From: Nocardioides sp. NBC_00368
GTDB taxonomy: Bacteria; Actinomycetota; Actinomycetes; Propionibacteriales; Nocardioidaceae
NCBI RefSeq assembly: GCF_036090055.1
Contig: NZ_CP107970.1
Coordinates: forward strand, 3,598,501-3,662,500
DNA: 64,000 bases
Reading direction: 5' to 3'
This document shows positions 7,981-17,254 of the stretch, in pieces (the stretch's first letter is position 1; every line of letters begins with the position of its first letter). The notes under the pieces are model-generated. The model had not been told where the DNA came from and made no database searches. It saw only the letters and a list, made by a program, of their open reading frames with translations. The position numbers were made by a program, and so were the translations under genes.

Positions 7981-9201
7981 TCAGCGGACCAGGTCGTCGA
8001 TGCACCGGTTCCAGGCCACCAGGTCGAGCCGACTCACACCGCTCGCCGTGCACCGGGTGATCGCCTGGGTCAGCGTCAAGACCTGATCGACAGGTTCGCC
8101 GACAGGGGCTGGAAGTGGCTCGGTGACCTTCTCGAGAATCCCCTCGCCCTCGTCCTGCCCCTGCTCGGGCGGCGAAGACGGCTCCGGAGCAGGTGACTCG
8201 GGTGGGGTCTCAGGCTCGTCTTCCGTGCCTCCCTGACCACCACGATCCTGGTTCGGAGCGGAGCCCGGGCGAACCGTGGCGCCGTCGTCACCCCGCGGGA
8301 ACCGCCCTGTGTTCGGCGCCCCGTTCTCGCCGGTCGCAGCAGCGTCAGCCCGTTGATAGGAGCCCGACATGGAGGTCGCCGGCCCGATGTGGTCGGGAAC
8401 GGCGGCGTAGTCACCCTTCAGGTACGCCACTCGTGTCCGCAGCACCTGGTCGGCGTAGGACCGCGACCGGTTGTAGCGGAGGAGCGCTTCGTAGCGGCCG
8501 GCCTCGCTACCGAGGTCATCGGACCCCGAGCACAGGTACACCGCTGCCGCGAGCACGGCGTCATTGATGTTCTGCGGGTTCCTCTGGCCGTCGCCGTCGG
8601 CGTCGACGCCGACGGCCGACCAGGTGCCGGGAATGAACTGCATCGGACCGACAGCACGATCCCAGATCTTGTCTCGGTCGTACTGCCCGGCGTCGGTGTC
8701 CTCGATCGCCTGGGTGTCGTTCGTACCGTCAAGAGGGACGCCATAGATGCCTGGACGGGAAACGCCGTCGGCGCCCAGTGTGTTGCCGCCGAAGCGGCCG
8801 TGGTCCGACTCCACGTGGCCCACGGCCCCGAGCAGCTGCCAGTCGATGTTGCACGCCGCGTCGGCAGCGTTGATGACGGTCTCAGCGCGCTGGTACGCGG
8901 CAAGCGCAGGTCTCGGGATGCCACCTGCTGGAGCGGCCGATGCAACCTGCACACCACGCTTCTGCGGCACGTCGGCCCCGACGACCGCGGGTTGGGAGTA
9001 GCTCGCCGGTGCCTGCGGCGCCTCCACCGGCACCGAGATGCGGCTGGATGGCGCGGCGCCCAGCCCGTTTGCGCTGGCGACCGCGTATGGACTCATCAGG
9101 TGCGCGGTCCATACGAACGACAGGACAATCAGGTCGACGTGTGCGACAACGCGCCGCTTCGTGCTCGACGTCGGCGTCTCGGCACTATCCGTGGCAGACA
9201 T
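7981..9201 (-). CDS. Secreted lytic transglycosylase (MltB/SLT-type)
   Basis: 406 residues from the ATG at 9201 (MSATDSAE), preceded by a G-rich ribosome site. One hydrophobic export helix (about 22-40) is followed by a Pro/Ala linker and a lysozyme-like domain at about 100-250. It shows WQLLGAVGHVESDHGRFGG, with the catalytic Glu in GHVESDHG, and GPMQFIPGTW, both typical of peptidoglycan transglycosylases. A long acidic, Pro-rich linker leads to a C-terminal module with two Cys (RCTASG ... WNRCIDDL). It cuts glycan strands in the cell wall. A GTG/ATG at 9252 would add 17 residues and is less likely. It converges on the membrane-protein gene on its left. Confidence 0.88.
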   Translation of the reverse strand: MSATDSAETPTSSTKRRVVAHVDLIVLSFVWTAHLMSPYAVASANGLGAAPSSRISVPVEAPQAPASYSQPAVVGADVPQKRGVQVASAAPAGGIPRPALAAYQRAETVINAADAACNIDWQLLGAVGHVESDHGRFGGNTLGADGVSRPGIYGVPLDGTNDTQAIEDTDAGQYDRDKIWDRAVGPMQFIPGTWSAVGVDADGDGQRNPQNINDAVLAAAVYLCSGSDDLGSEAGRYEALLRYNRSRSYADQVLRTRVAYLKGDYAAVPDHIGPATSMSGSYQRADAAATGENGAPNTGRFPRGDDGATVRPGSAPNQDRGGQGGTEDEPETPPESPAPEPSSPPEQGQDEGEGILEKVTEPLPAPVGEPVDQVLTLTQAITRCTASGVSRLDLVAWNRCIDDLVR

Positions 9202-9425
9202 GGCACCCCCCGTAGGGTCTCCAGTTGTTGGTGCTGGTGGCGAGGGTCGCACCGTTGCGCCCGACGAGAGAAGTGGGTCCTACGAAGGGGCCACATCCGT
9301 CGGTGGCTCTGACACGAGCGGGGCAACGGGAGGCGCCTGACCTCTTGCCCGTCAATCCTCGGCGAGCCCGGTCGCACCTACAACCACGGCGGCGTAAACA
9401 TGCAGGACTCCTAGGTCTCACAACC

Positions 9426-9860
9426 TCACTGCATGTCCGGACGCACGATCCGTTCGTCGGGGATGACGGCGACGCCGAGGATCTCGATCATCGCCTCGGG
9501 CTGCCACAGCGCGGTCGTCCCGATCCCGGCCATCGCCGGGTAGACCGGCCCGGCCAGCTCGCGCCAGACGGCACCGATCTCCTTGCCGTGCGCCTGGTAG
9601 TCGGGGATGTCGGTCAGGAAGATGGTGATCGACACCAGGTCCTCGGGGATGCCGCCCGCCTCCCGCAGCGTGGTCAGTACGTTGCCGAACGCCTGTCGAA
9701 ATTGCTCGACGATCCCTCCGGGAACGATCCGCATGTTCTCGTCCAGCGCGGTCTGGCCGCCGAGGTGGAGCGTGTTTCCGCTGAGCGTGCCGTGCGAGTA
9801 GCCGCTCGGCGCAGGCAGTGCCGCGGGGTTGACCGGTACGGGCGTGAGGTCCGTGTTCAT
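9426..9860 (-). CDS. RidA-family enamine/imine deaminase
   Basis: 144 residues with the RidA/YjgF fold: GYSHGTLSGNTLHLGGQTALDE near the N-terminus, VEQFRQAFGNVLTTLREAGG in the middle helix, and MIEILGVAVIPDE at the end. RidA proteins hydrolyse reactive enamines and imines to ketones and ammonia. It is divergent from the aminobenzoate operon. The product of 2-aminobenzoyl-CoA monooxygenase/reductase is an enamine, so this protein may release its amino group; that is inference. I use the ATG at 9860 (MNTDLTPV); the one at 9878 adds MPYRRT and is possible. Confidence 0.82.
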   Translation of the reverse strand: MNTDLTPVPVNPAALPAPSGYSHGTLSGNTLHLGGQTALDENMRIVPGGIVEQFRQAFGNVLTTLREAGGIPEDLVSITIFLTDIPDYQAHGKEIGAVWRELAGPVYPAMAGIGTTALWQPEAMIEILGVAVIPDERIVRPDMQ

Positions 9861-9948
9861 GGTTCGACGGTAGGGCATCTATTGACATCTCTACAACGTT
9901 CGTGCAGAAAATGAAACACATCCTGAAGCGCACAGACAGGACACCCCC

Positions 9949-10434
9949 ATGGACCCCAATCCCGCCAACTTCGTGCTCGAGGGCGACAACACCGCGTACG
10001 CCTCCGAGAACGGTCTCGTCGTCCCGGTCGTGACCCGCGCCGGCTTCGAGCCCGACCTGACCGGGCAGAGCGAGGGCGCGACCCGGATCAGCGGCGTGAG
10101 CATCCAGCACACGCCCGCGACGAAGCTGTGGTTCGGCAAGGTGCACAACCTCGCCGGCTACCGCTCCGTCCCCCATCACCACGGCGAGGCCGAGACCGGC
10201 GGCTACGTGCTGTCGGGCCGGGCCCGGATCTACTTCGGCGAGAGGTTCGAGGACTACATCGACATGTCCGAGGGCGACTGGGTGTTCGTGCCGCCGTTCA
10301 TGCCGCACGTCGAGTGCAACCTCGACCGCAACCATCCGCTGACCTGGATGACCACGCGCACGCCCGAGAACATCGTGGTCAACCTGCCCCAGGTCGACGA
10401 CGCCGACCTCCGCGACTGGGCGGACCGTCCATGA
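9949..10434 (+). CDS. Small cupin-domain protein
   Basis: 161 residues with one cupin barrel. VPHHHGEAETGGYVLSGRA (about residues 76-94) is cupin motif 1 with three His and one Glu as metal ligands, and GDWVFVPPFMPHVECN (about 107-122) is motif 2 with the last His. It probably binds Fe, Mn or Zn and could be a dioxygenase, isomerase or sensor. It is too short for a gentisate dioxygenase (normally about 350 residues). It is the first gene of the plus-strand operon and overlaps the thioesterase gene by ATGA. A TTGACA lies at 9882-9887 upstream but no well-placed -10 element is obvious. Confidence 0.8.
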   Translation: MDPNPANFVLEGDNTAYASENGLVVPVVTRAGFEPDLTGQSEGATRISGVSIQHTPATKLWFGKVHNLAGYRSVPHHHGEAETGGYVLSGRARIYFGERFEDYIDMSEGDWVFVPPFMPHVECNLDRNHPLTWMTTRTPENIVVNLPQVDDADLRDWADRP

Positions 10435-11339
10435 CCGCCGCCACCTCTGAGACATTCACCGACGCCGTCACCCTCAAGGAGTGCACGGCGGAAGTCTTCG
10501 ACCTCGCCTTCACCGCGACCACCCAGCCGTGCCCGTGGCCGAAGGCGTACGGCGGCGACATGGTCGCCCAGGCGCTGGTCGCCGCCTCCCGGTCGGTGAC
10601 CGACGGGAAGGCGATGCACTCGATGCACTCCTACTTCATGCGCCCCGTCGACATCGGCGCGGAGGTCCGCTACGAGGTCGAGGTGCTGCGCGACGGCCGC
10701 GGCTACAGCACCCGCCAGGTTCGCGGCTTCCAGAACGGGAAGCCGGTCTACGTGTGCCTGGCGAGCTTCGCCGCCGGCGAGCCGAGCGGCAGCTTCCAGG
10801 TCACGATGCCGGCCGACGTACCCGGTCCGGAGACCGTGCCGACCTCCGCGGCCTACCTCGCCGACCGCACCGGCGGCACGATGACCGAGACTTCCAAGGC
10901 GTACTGGTCCGGCGGGCGCAGCTTCGACATGCGACACGTCCCGGGGCCGGTCTATCTGACCGTCGAGGGCGAACGGTCGCCGCACCAGGCCATCTGGGTG
11001 AAGCCGTACGACGCCCTCCGCCCGGTCGAAGGGCTGACCGACGAGCAGCGCGACGCCGCGGCCCTCGCCTACGTCTGTGACTACACGATCCTCGAGCCCG
11101 CCCTGCGGGTGCTCGGTCTGGCCTGGGCCGACGAGGGCCTGGTGACCGCGAGCCTCGACCATGCGATGTGGTTCCACCGCCCCGTCGCGATGGACGACTG
11201 GCTGCTCTACGCCCAGGACGCCGTCTCGCTCGAGGACGGCCGTGGCACCGGGATCGGCCGGTTCTTCACCACCGACGGCGTGCACGTCGCGACCGTCGTC
11301 CAGGAGGGCATGATCCGCGCGGCAGGGGCCGCGTCATGA
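10431..11339 (+). CDS. Acyl-CoA thioesterase II (TesB type)
   Basis: 302 residues with two hotdog repeats. N-terminal part PWPKAYGGDMVAQALVAASR and HSMHSYFMRPVD, C-terminal part SLDHAMWFHRP and DDWLLYAQDA, as in TesB. It hydrolyses acyl-CoA to free acid and CoA. In this operon, between a cupin and an aryl-CoA ligase, it may release stalled CoA intermediates or the ring-cleavage product. Coupled at both ends: start overlaps the cupin stop, stop overlaps the ligase start (ATGA each). Earlier in-frame starts inside the cupin gene are not used. Confidence 0.88.
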   Translation: MTAATSETFTDAVTLKECTAEVFDLAFTATTQPCPWPKAYGGDMVAQALVAASRSVTDGKAMHSMHSYFMRPVDIGAEVRYEVEVLRDGRGYSTRQVRGFQNGKPVYVCLASFAAGEPSGSFQVTMPADVPGPETVPTSAAYLADRTGGTMTETSKAYWSGGRSFDMRHVPGPVYLTVEGERSPHQAIWVKPYDALRPVEGLTDEQRDAAALAYVCDYTILEPALRVLGLAWADEGLVTASLDHAMWFHRPVAMDDWLLYAQDAVSLEDGRGTGIGRFFTTDGVHVATVVQEGMIRAAGAAS

Positions 11340-12979
11340 CCGAGCTGAGCCCGAGCGGCTACCAGGACACCTTCGCCCGCGACCACCTCCCGCCGGCCGA
11401 GCAGTGGCCGACGCTCGAGTTCACCACCCCGCTCCTGGACTACCCCGAGCGCCTCAACGCGGCCACCGAGCTGATCGACGCGACCATCGCGACCCACGGA
11501 CCTGAACGCCCTGCCCTGCGCACCCCGGACGGCACGGTCTGGACCTACGGCGAGCTGCTCACCCGCGCGAACCAGATCGCCCACGTGCTGGTCGACGACC
11601 TCAGTCTGGTCAGCGGCAACCGGGTGCTGCTGCGCTCCCCGAACAACCCGTGGACGGTGGCCGCCTGGCTCGGCGTGCTCAAGGCCGGCGGGATCGTGGT
11701 GACCACGATGGCGGCGCTCCGGGCGACCGAGCTCGGGCCGATCGTCGCGAAGACCCGGCCCGCGGTCGCGCTCGTCGACCACCGGTTCATCGACGACGTC
11801 CACGCGGTCCGGGACACCGTCGCACCCGACCTGACCGTCGTGACCTACGGCGGCGCGGCCGAGGATGACCTGACCCGCCGCATCCTGACCAAGCCCGGTG
11901 ATTTCACCGCCGTCGACACCGCGGCCGACGACGTCGCGCTGTTCGGGCCGACCTCGGGCACCACCGGCGTCCCGAAGATCACCACCCACTTCCACCGCGA
12001 CATCCTCTCCATCGACAACACCTTCGGGCGGGCGACCCTGCGACTGGAACCCACCGACGTGGTCGCGTGCACGGCACCGTTCGCGTTCACCTTCGGCCTC
12101 GGCATGCTGGTCGTCTTCACCCTTCGGGCGGGGGCCTGCGCGCTGCTCACCGAGGCCGCCTCACCCGTTCAGCTCGCCGACCTCATCGCCGAGCACGGTG
12201 TCACCGCGCTCGCGACCGCCCCGACGGCGTACAAGCAGATCCTCAAGTCCGGAAAGATCGGGCAGCTCTCCGGACTGCGCGTCGCGGTCACCGCGGGCGA
12301 GCACATGCCCCAGGTGACCTGGGAGGACCTCGAGCGCGAGCTCGGGCTCCGGGTCATCGACGGCATCGGCGCCACCGAGATGCTGCACATCTTCATCTCC
12401 GCCGCCGGCGACGAGATCCGCCCCGGTGCCACCGGCAAGCCGGTGCCCGGCTACCGAGCCACCGTCCTCGACGCCGGGGGCAACGAGGTCGGCCCCGGGG
12501 TCGAAGGACGCCTTGCGGTGATCGGCCCGGTCGGCTGCCGCTACCTCGACGACGAGCGCCAGCGCGGCTACGTCGTCGACGGCTGGAACGTCACCGGCGA
12601 CACCTTCGTCCGCGACGAGGACGGCTACTACTGGTACCGCTCCCGCACCGACAACATGATCGTCTCCTCCGGCTACAACATCGCCGGACCCGAGGTCGAG
12701 GAGGCCCTGGGCACCCACCCCGACGTGGTGGAGGCCGGCGTCGTCGGCGGACCCGACGCGGACCGTGGTGCGATCGTGTGCGCCTTCGTGGTGCTCCGCG
12801 AGGGCGTCGACGGCGATGCCGCCAAGGCCGAGGAGATCCAGCAGTACGTCAAGGGGCGGCTCGCTCCCTACAAGTACCCGCGCCACGTCCGGTTCGTCAC
12901 GTCCCTGCCACGCAACACCAGCGGGAAGCTGCAGCACTTCAAGCTGCGCCAGATCATCGCCTCGGAGACCGGGACATGA
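11336..12979 (+). CDS. Aryl-CoA ligase, probably 2-aminobenzoate-CoA ligase
   Basis: 547 residues of the AMP-forming adenylate family. The P-loop-like motif PTSGTTGVPK is at about residues 204-213, DGIGATEMLHIF at about 342 and NTSGKLQHFKLR, with the catalytic Lys, near the end. The sequence style (DYPERLNAATELIDATIATHG, benzoate-CoA-ligase subgroup) and the monooxygenase/reductase fusion directly downstream point to 2-aminobenzoate (anthranilate) as substrate. It would make 2-aminobenzoyl-CoA from the acid, ATP and CoA in the cytoplasm. Salicylate is an alternative substrate. It overlaps the thioesterase gene and is followed 10 bp later by the fusion gene. Confidence 0.85.
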   Translation: MTELSPSGYQDTFARDHLPPAEQWPTLEFTTPLLDYPERLNAATELIDATIATHGPERPALRTPDGTVWTYGELLTRANQIAHVLVDDLSLVSGNRVLLRSPNNPWTVAAWLGVLKAGGIVVTTMAALRATELGPIVAKTRPAVALVDHRFIDDVHAVRDTVAPDLTVVTYGGAAEDDLTRRILTKPGDFTAVDTAADDVALFGPTSGTTGVPKITTHFHRDILSIDNTFGRATLRLEPTDVVACTAPFAFTFGLGMLVVFTLRAGACALLTEAASPVQLADLIAEHGVTALATAPTAYKQILKSGKIGQLSGLRVAVTAGEHMPQVTWEDLERELGLRVIDGIGATEMLHIFISAAGDEIRPGATGKPVPGYRATVLDAGGNEVGPGVEGRLAVIGPVGCRYLDDERQRGYVVDGWNVTGDTFVRDEDGYYWYRSRTDNMIVSSGYNIAGPEVEEALGTHPDVVEAGVVGGPDADRGAIVCAFVVLREGVDGDAAKAEEIQQYVKGRLAPYKYPRHVRFVTSLPRNTSGKLQHFKLRQIIASETGT

Positions 12980-12989
12980 GGGCTGGAAC

Positions 12990-15395
12990 ATGAGAATCGC
13001 GATCGTCGGCGGCGGGCCCGGCGGGCTCTACTTCGCCACCCTGATGAAGACCCTCGACCCGAGCCACGAGATCACGGTCTGGGAGCGCAACGCCCCCGAC
13101 GACACCTTCGGCTTCGGCGTGGTCTTCTCCGACGAGACCCTCGGCAGCATCGAGGGCGCCGACCAGGTCGTGCATGACCGGATGGAGGAGCTGTTCGCCC
13201 GCTGGACCGACATCGACGTCGGCCTCACCGACCGGCAGGGCGCGCGCCACTCCTTCACCGTCGGTGGGCAGGGGTTCGCGGCGATGTCGCGCAAGGACCT
13301 GCTCCAGATCCTGCAGGAGCGGGTCGCCGAGCTGGGCGTGACCGTCCACTTCCGCACCGCAGCCCCCGACCCCGATGAGCTGCGGGCCTCGTACGACCTG
13401 GTGCTGGCCGCGGACGGCGTCAACTCGGCCGTCCGGACCAAGTACGCCGACCGGTTCGGCCCCAGCCTGGACCGGCGGCGGAACAAGTACATCTGGTTCG
13501 GCACCGACCTGGTCTTCGAGGCCTTCCAGTTCTTCGTCAAACAGACGGAGTGGGGCACGATGCAGATCCACGGCTACCCGTTCTCCGACCGCGGCTCGAC
13601 GTTCATCGTGGAGATGCGCGAGGAGGTCTGGCGCCGCGCCGGCCTGGACCGCACCGAGGACCAGGTCCTCACGCCGGGCGCCTCCGATGCGTACGCCGTC
13701 GAGCGGATCGCCGAGATCTTCGCCGACGAGCTCCGCGGCCACACGATCCTGACCAACAACTCGCGGTGGATCAGCTTCCAGACCGTACGCAACGAGCACT
13801 GGTTCGACGGCAATGTGGTGCTCCTCGGCGATGCCGCCCACACCGCCCACTTCTCGATCGGCTCGGGCACCAAGCTGGCCATGGAGGACGCGCTCGCGCT
13901 CGCCGCCTGCTTGCACGAGCACGCCTCCCTCGACGAGGCGCTCGAGGCGTACCAGACCGAGCGGAAGCCGGTGGTCGAGTCGACCCAGCGCGCGGCCCAG
14001 GCCTCGCTGGAGTGGTTCGAGAACATCGACATGTACGCCGACCAGGACCCCGCGAAGTTCGTCTTCAACCTGCTGACCCGTTCCCGCCGGATCACCTTCG
14101 AGAACCTGAAGGAGCGCGACGCCGAGTTCGCGCGCCGGATGGAGGCGGAGTTCGCCCGCCACCAGGGCGCGCCCACCGTTGCGCCGGCGATGTTCCAGCC
14201 GGTCCGGATCGGCGAGCTGGAGCTGAAGAACCGGATCATGCTCTCGCCGATGGACATGTACTCGGCTGTGGATGGCGTCCCCGACGAGTTCCACCTGGTC
14301 CACCTCGGCTCGAAGGCGCTCGGTGGAGCCGGCCTGGTGATGACCGAGATGACCTGCGTCTCCCCCGAGGGCCGGATCACGCCCGGCTGCCCGGGCATCT
14401 GGACCGACGACCAGGGCACCCACTGGCGGCGGGTCACCGACTTCGTGCACCGCCACTCCACCGCCAAGATCGGCATGCAGCTGGGCCACTCGGGCCGCAA
14501 GGGCTCGACGAAGCTGATGTGGGAGGGGATGGACGAGCCGCTCGAGGATGGCAACTGGGAGGTGATCGGGCCCTCCCCGCTCCCCTACGGCGACGGCTGC
14601 CACGTCCCGCGCGAGGCGACGCGATCCGACCTGGACACGGTGGTCGCAGACTTCGTCGCCGCCGCCCGGCGCGCGGTCGAGGCCGGCTTCGACCTGATCG
14701 AGATCCACGCAGCGCACGGCTACCTGCTCAGTTCGTTCCTCTCGCCTCTCGCCAACCACCGCGACGACGAGTACGGCGGGCCGCTCGTCAACCGCCTCCG
14801 GTTCCCCTTGGAGGTCTTCGACGCGGTCCGTACGACGGTGCCGGCCCACATCCCGGTGACGGTCCGGATCTCCGCGACCGACTGGATGCCCGACGGCAAC
14901 ACCGACGAGGATGCGGTGGAGATCGCCCGCGCGTTCGTCGAGCACGGCGCGGCCGCCATCGACGTCTCCTCCGGCCAGGTCAGCAAGGACGAGAAGCCGG
15001 CCTTCGGCCGCTCCTACCAGACCCCGTTCGCCGACAAGATCCGCCACCGTGTCGCCGAACCGGCCGGGGCCATCGTGATCGCGGTGGGTGCCATCTCGTC
15101 CTACGACGACGTCAACTCGATCCTGCTCGCGGGCCGTGCCGACCTCTGCGCTCTCGGCCGCACGCACCTGTTCGACCCCAGCTGGACGCTGCACGCCGCC
15201 GCCGAGCAGGATTACCAGGGTGCGGCAGCGGACTGGCCGGTGCCGTGGGCGGCCGGCCGGCGCAAGCCACCGACGTCGCGCAGCGACAAGATCCCGCCGC
15301 GCCTGCAGCTGCTCCGGGCCGGCGAGACCGACGATGTCCACCTGAGGTGGACGCCCGGGAGGCCGGCAAAGAATCCGGCAGAATGCCGCAGGTGA
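12990..15395 (+). CDS. 2-aminobenzoyl-CoA monooxygenase/reductase (flavin monooxygenase fused to old-yellow-enzyme domain)
   Basis: 801 residues in two enzymes. Residues 1 to about 395 are an FAD monooxygenase: IVGGGPGGLYFA (4-15) binds FAD and GDAAHTAHFSIGSG (about 280) is the second flavin motif. Residues about 402-790 are an NADH:flavin oxidoreductase (OYE): FQPVRIGELELKNRI, then IHAAHGYLLSSFLSPLANHR (about 572) with the active-site His. This fusion is the hallmark of 2-aminobenzoyl-CoA monooxygenase/reductase, which hydroxylates the ring and then reduces it to a non-aromatic 2-amino-5-oxo-cyclohexene-carbonyl-CoA. Length matches the family. The ATG at 12990 sits just after the ligase stop. 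Confidence 0.9.
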   Translation: MRIAIVGGGPGGLYFATLMKTLDPSHEITVWERNAPDDTFGFGVVFSDETLGSIEGADQVVHDRMEELFARWTDIDVGLTDRQGARHSFTVGGQGFAAMSRKDLLQILQERVAELGVTVHFRTAAPDPDELRASYDLVLAADGVNSAVRTKYADRFGPSLDRRRNKYIWFGTDLVFEAFQFFVKQTEWGTMQIHGYPFSDRGSTFIVEMREEVWRRAGLDRTEDQVLTPGASDAYAVERIAEIFADELRGHTILTNNSRWISFQTVRNEHWFDGNVVLLGDAAHTAHFSIGSGTKLAMEDALALAACLHEHASLDEALEAYQTERKPVVESTQRAAQASLEWFENIDMYADQDPAKFVFNLLTRSRRITFENLKERDAEFARRMEAEFARHQGAPTVAPAMFQPVRIGELELKNRIMLSPMDMYSAVDGVPDEFHLVHLGSKALGGAGLVMTEMTCVSPEGRITPGCPGIWTDDQGTHWRRVTDFVHRHSTAKIGMQLGHSGRKGSTKLMWEGMDEPLEDGNWEVIGPSPLPYGDGCHVPREATRSDLDTVVADFVAAARRAVEAGFDLIEIHAAHGYLLSSFLSPLANHRDDEYGGPLVNRLRFPLEVFDAVRTTVPAHIPVTVRISATDWMPDGNTDEDAVEIARAFVEHGAAAIDVSSGQVSKDEKPAFGRSYQTPFADKIRHRVAEPAGAIVIAVGAISSYDDVNSILLAGRADLCALGRTHLFDPSWTLHAAAEQDYQGAAADWPVPWAAGRRKPPTSRSDKIPPRLQLLRAGETDDVHLRWTPGRPAKNPAECRR

Positions 15396-15397
15396 CC

Positions 15398-16255
15398 ATG
15401 ACGGAGGCTGCACCGGCAACACAGCAGAACCGACGATCGCGCACCACCATGGTGACCTTCCTCGGTGCTGTCGTCCGCCCGCTCGGGGACTGGATGCCGA
15501 TCGCCGGCGCTGTCGACCTGCTCACCCAGGCCGGCCTGGACGCCCCCTCCGTACGCACCGCGGTCCACCGCCTCAAACGCAACGGCTGGCTCGCCTCGGA
15601 GACCCGCGACGGCACCCGCGGATACTCCCTCACCCCGACGGCGCTGACCACGCTCGCCGCCGGCGACGAGGTGATCTGGCACGCGCGCGAGCCCGCGAAC
15701 CTGGCCGACGGCTGGTGCATCGTGCACTTCGGCGTACCGGAGTCGCTGCGCGCCAAGCGCCACCAGCTGCGTGCCCACCTCTCGCACCTCGGCTTCGGCA
15801 ACGTCGGCACCGCGCTCTGGATCGCGCCGGCACGGATGCGCGAGGCGGCCGAGCGAGCGGTGACCGAGCTCGGGCTGGCGTCCTACGCGGCGATCTTCGT
15901 CGGTGGCTACCAGGGCACCCAGGACCTCACCGAGCTGCTCTACAACAGCTGGGACCTGGCGGCGATCGACCAGAGCTACCGCGACTTCATCACGGCCCAC
16001 GGCGATCTCTCCGAGCGGATCGAGAGCGCCGCGCCATCGGGGCAGGAGGCCTTCGTGGCGTACCTCGGCATCGTCGGGCGCTGGCGCAAGCTGCCCTTCC
16101 GCGATCCGGGTCTGCCCCACGAGGTGCTCGCCCCTGACTGGAGCGCGCCCGCCGCGACCGCCCTGTTCGAACGCTTGGTGGACGTGCTCGAGAAGCCGGC
16201 GCTCGCGCATGCGAGCGCCCACTGGCCGCTCACCGTCCGGGAAGGAAGAGCATGA
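15398..16255 (+). CDS. PaaX-family transcriptional regulator
   Basis: 285 residues. An N-terminal winged helix (TMVTFLGAVVRPLGDWMPIAGAVDLL ... SVRTAVHRLKRNGWL, about 20-75) followed by the PaaX central and C-terminal domains (WCIVHFGVPESLRAKRHQLR; LPFRDPGLPHEVLAPDWSAPAA). PaaX proteins repress aromatic-acid CoA pathways and release DNA when an aryl-CoA binds. It probably controls this operon in response to an aminobenzoyl-CoA-type ligand. Start at 15398 follows an AGGTG; the ATG at 15383 would overlap the fusion gene by 13 bases. Its stop overlaps the transporter start (ATGA). Confidence 0.88.
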   Translation: MTEAAPATQQNRRSRTTMVTFLGAVVRPLGDWMPIAGAVDLLTQAGLDAPSVRTAVHRLKRNGWLASETRDGTRGYSLTPTALTTLAAGDEVIWHAREPANLADGWCIVHFGVPESLRAKRHQLRAHLSHLGFGNVGTALWIAPARMREAAERAVTELGLASYAAIFVGGYQGTQDLTELLYNSWDLAAIDQSYRDFITAHGDLSERIESAAPSGQEAFVAYLGIVGRWRKLPFRDPGLPHEVLAPDWSAPAATALFERLVDVLEKPALAHASAHWPLTVREGRA

Positions 16256-17232
16256 ACACAGTCAGAAGGATCAGCGCTTTCGTGGGGCGCTGGTTCGCCT
16301 TGATCGTCCTCATCGCAGGTGCCATCGCACTGGCCACTCCCAGCACCTTCGACGGGTGGGCGGCCCAGGTGCCCCTGCTTCTGCAGATCATCATGCTCGG
16401 GATGGGCATGACGCTGCGACCCGGCGACTTCGTGATCATCGGTCGGCGGCCCTGGGCACTCCTGCTCGGCGTCGCCGCGCAGTTCACCCTGATGCCGCTG
16501 CTCGGCTGGAGCATCGCGCACCTGCTCGGCCTCTCCGCTGTGCTCACCGCCGGCATGATCCTGGTGGGCTGCGCGCCCGGCGGCACCGCCTCCAACGTCA
16601 TGGTGTTCCTCGCCCGCGGCGACACGGCGCTCTCCGTGGCGATGACGTCGGTGTCGACGCTGCTCGCCCCGGTGCTGACTCCGCTGCTCGTGCTGCTGCT
16701 GATCGGTGAGGACCTCCCGGTCTCCGCGAGCGAGCTGTTCCTCTCGATCGTGAAGATCGTGCTCGTACCGGTGCTGCTCGGGCTTGTCCTCCGGCTGGTG
16801 TTTCCGCGTCTCGTCGAGCGGGTCGTCGACCTGCTCCCGCTGATCTCCGTCGCCGGCATCACCGGTGTCGTGCTGGCGGTCGTGGCCGGCAGCGCGTCCA
16901 CCCTGCTCTCCGTCGGGCTCCTGGTCTTCGCCGCCGTGGTGCTGCACAACGTCGCCGGCCTGACCCTCGGGTACGCCGTCGGGCGCCTGTGCGGCATGCC
17001 GGTCTCGAGCCGCCGCGCCATCAGCATCGAGGTCGGCATGCAGAACTCCGGCCTCGCCGCCGCCCTCGCGACCGTCCACTTCTCGCCCGCGGCCGCACTG
17101 CCTGCGGCGATCTTCTCGGTCTGGCACAACGTGTCCGGCTCGACCCTGGCGAGCTACTGGTCCCGCCGCCCCATCGAGGGCGAGGACATCACCTCACGCC
17201 ACGACGCATCAGGTGCCGCGATCACACCCTGA
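16252..17232 (+). CDS. Bile acid:sodium symporter (BASS) family transporter
   Basis: 326 residues with nine to ten helices. MGMTLRPGDFVII, LVGCAPGGTASNVMVFLARGD (about 104-124) and IEVGMQNSGLAAALAT are the conserved sodium and substrate segments of the family. Members import organic acids with sodium. As the last gene of the aminobenzoate operon, coupled by ATGA to the PaaX gene, it is the likely uptake system for the aromatic acid; this is inference from position. Confidence 0.88.
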   Translation: MNTVRRISAFVGRWFALIVLIAGAIALATPSTFDGWAAQVPLLLQIIMLGMGMTLRPGDFVIIGRRPWALLLGVAAQFTLMPLLGWSIAHLLGLSAVLTAGMILVGCAPGGTASNVMVFLARGDTALSVAMTSVSTLLAPVLTPLLVLLLIGEDLPVSASELFLSIVKIVLVPVLLGLVLRLVFPRLVERVVDLLPLISVAGITGVVLAVVAGSASTLLSVGLLVFAAVVLHNVAGLTLGYAVGRLCGMPVSSRRAISIEVGMQNSGLAAALATVHFSPAAALPAAIFSVWHNVSGSTLASYWSRRPIEGEDITSRHDASGAAITP

Positions 17233-17254
17233 GCGGGCCCGGCTCTAGATTTTC

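Noticed and set aside
9202..9425. Possible c-di-AMP (ydaO) riboswitch upstream of the lytic transglycosylase
   Set aside because: Such genes often carry one, but I could not find its conserved core segments on the minus strand in this region.
9949..10434. Cupin as gentisate 1,2-dioxygenase
   Set aside because: Too short (161 residues) and only one cupin domain; no gentisate pathway genes next to it.
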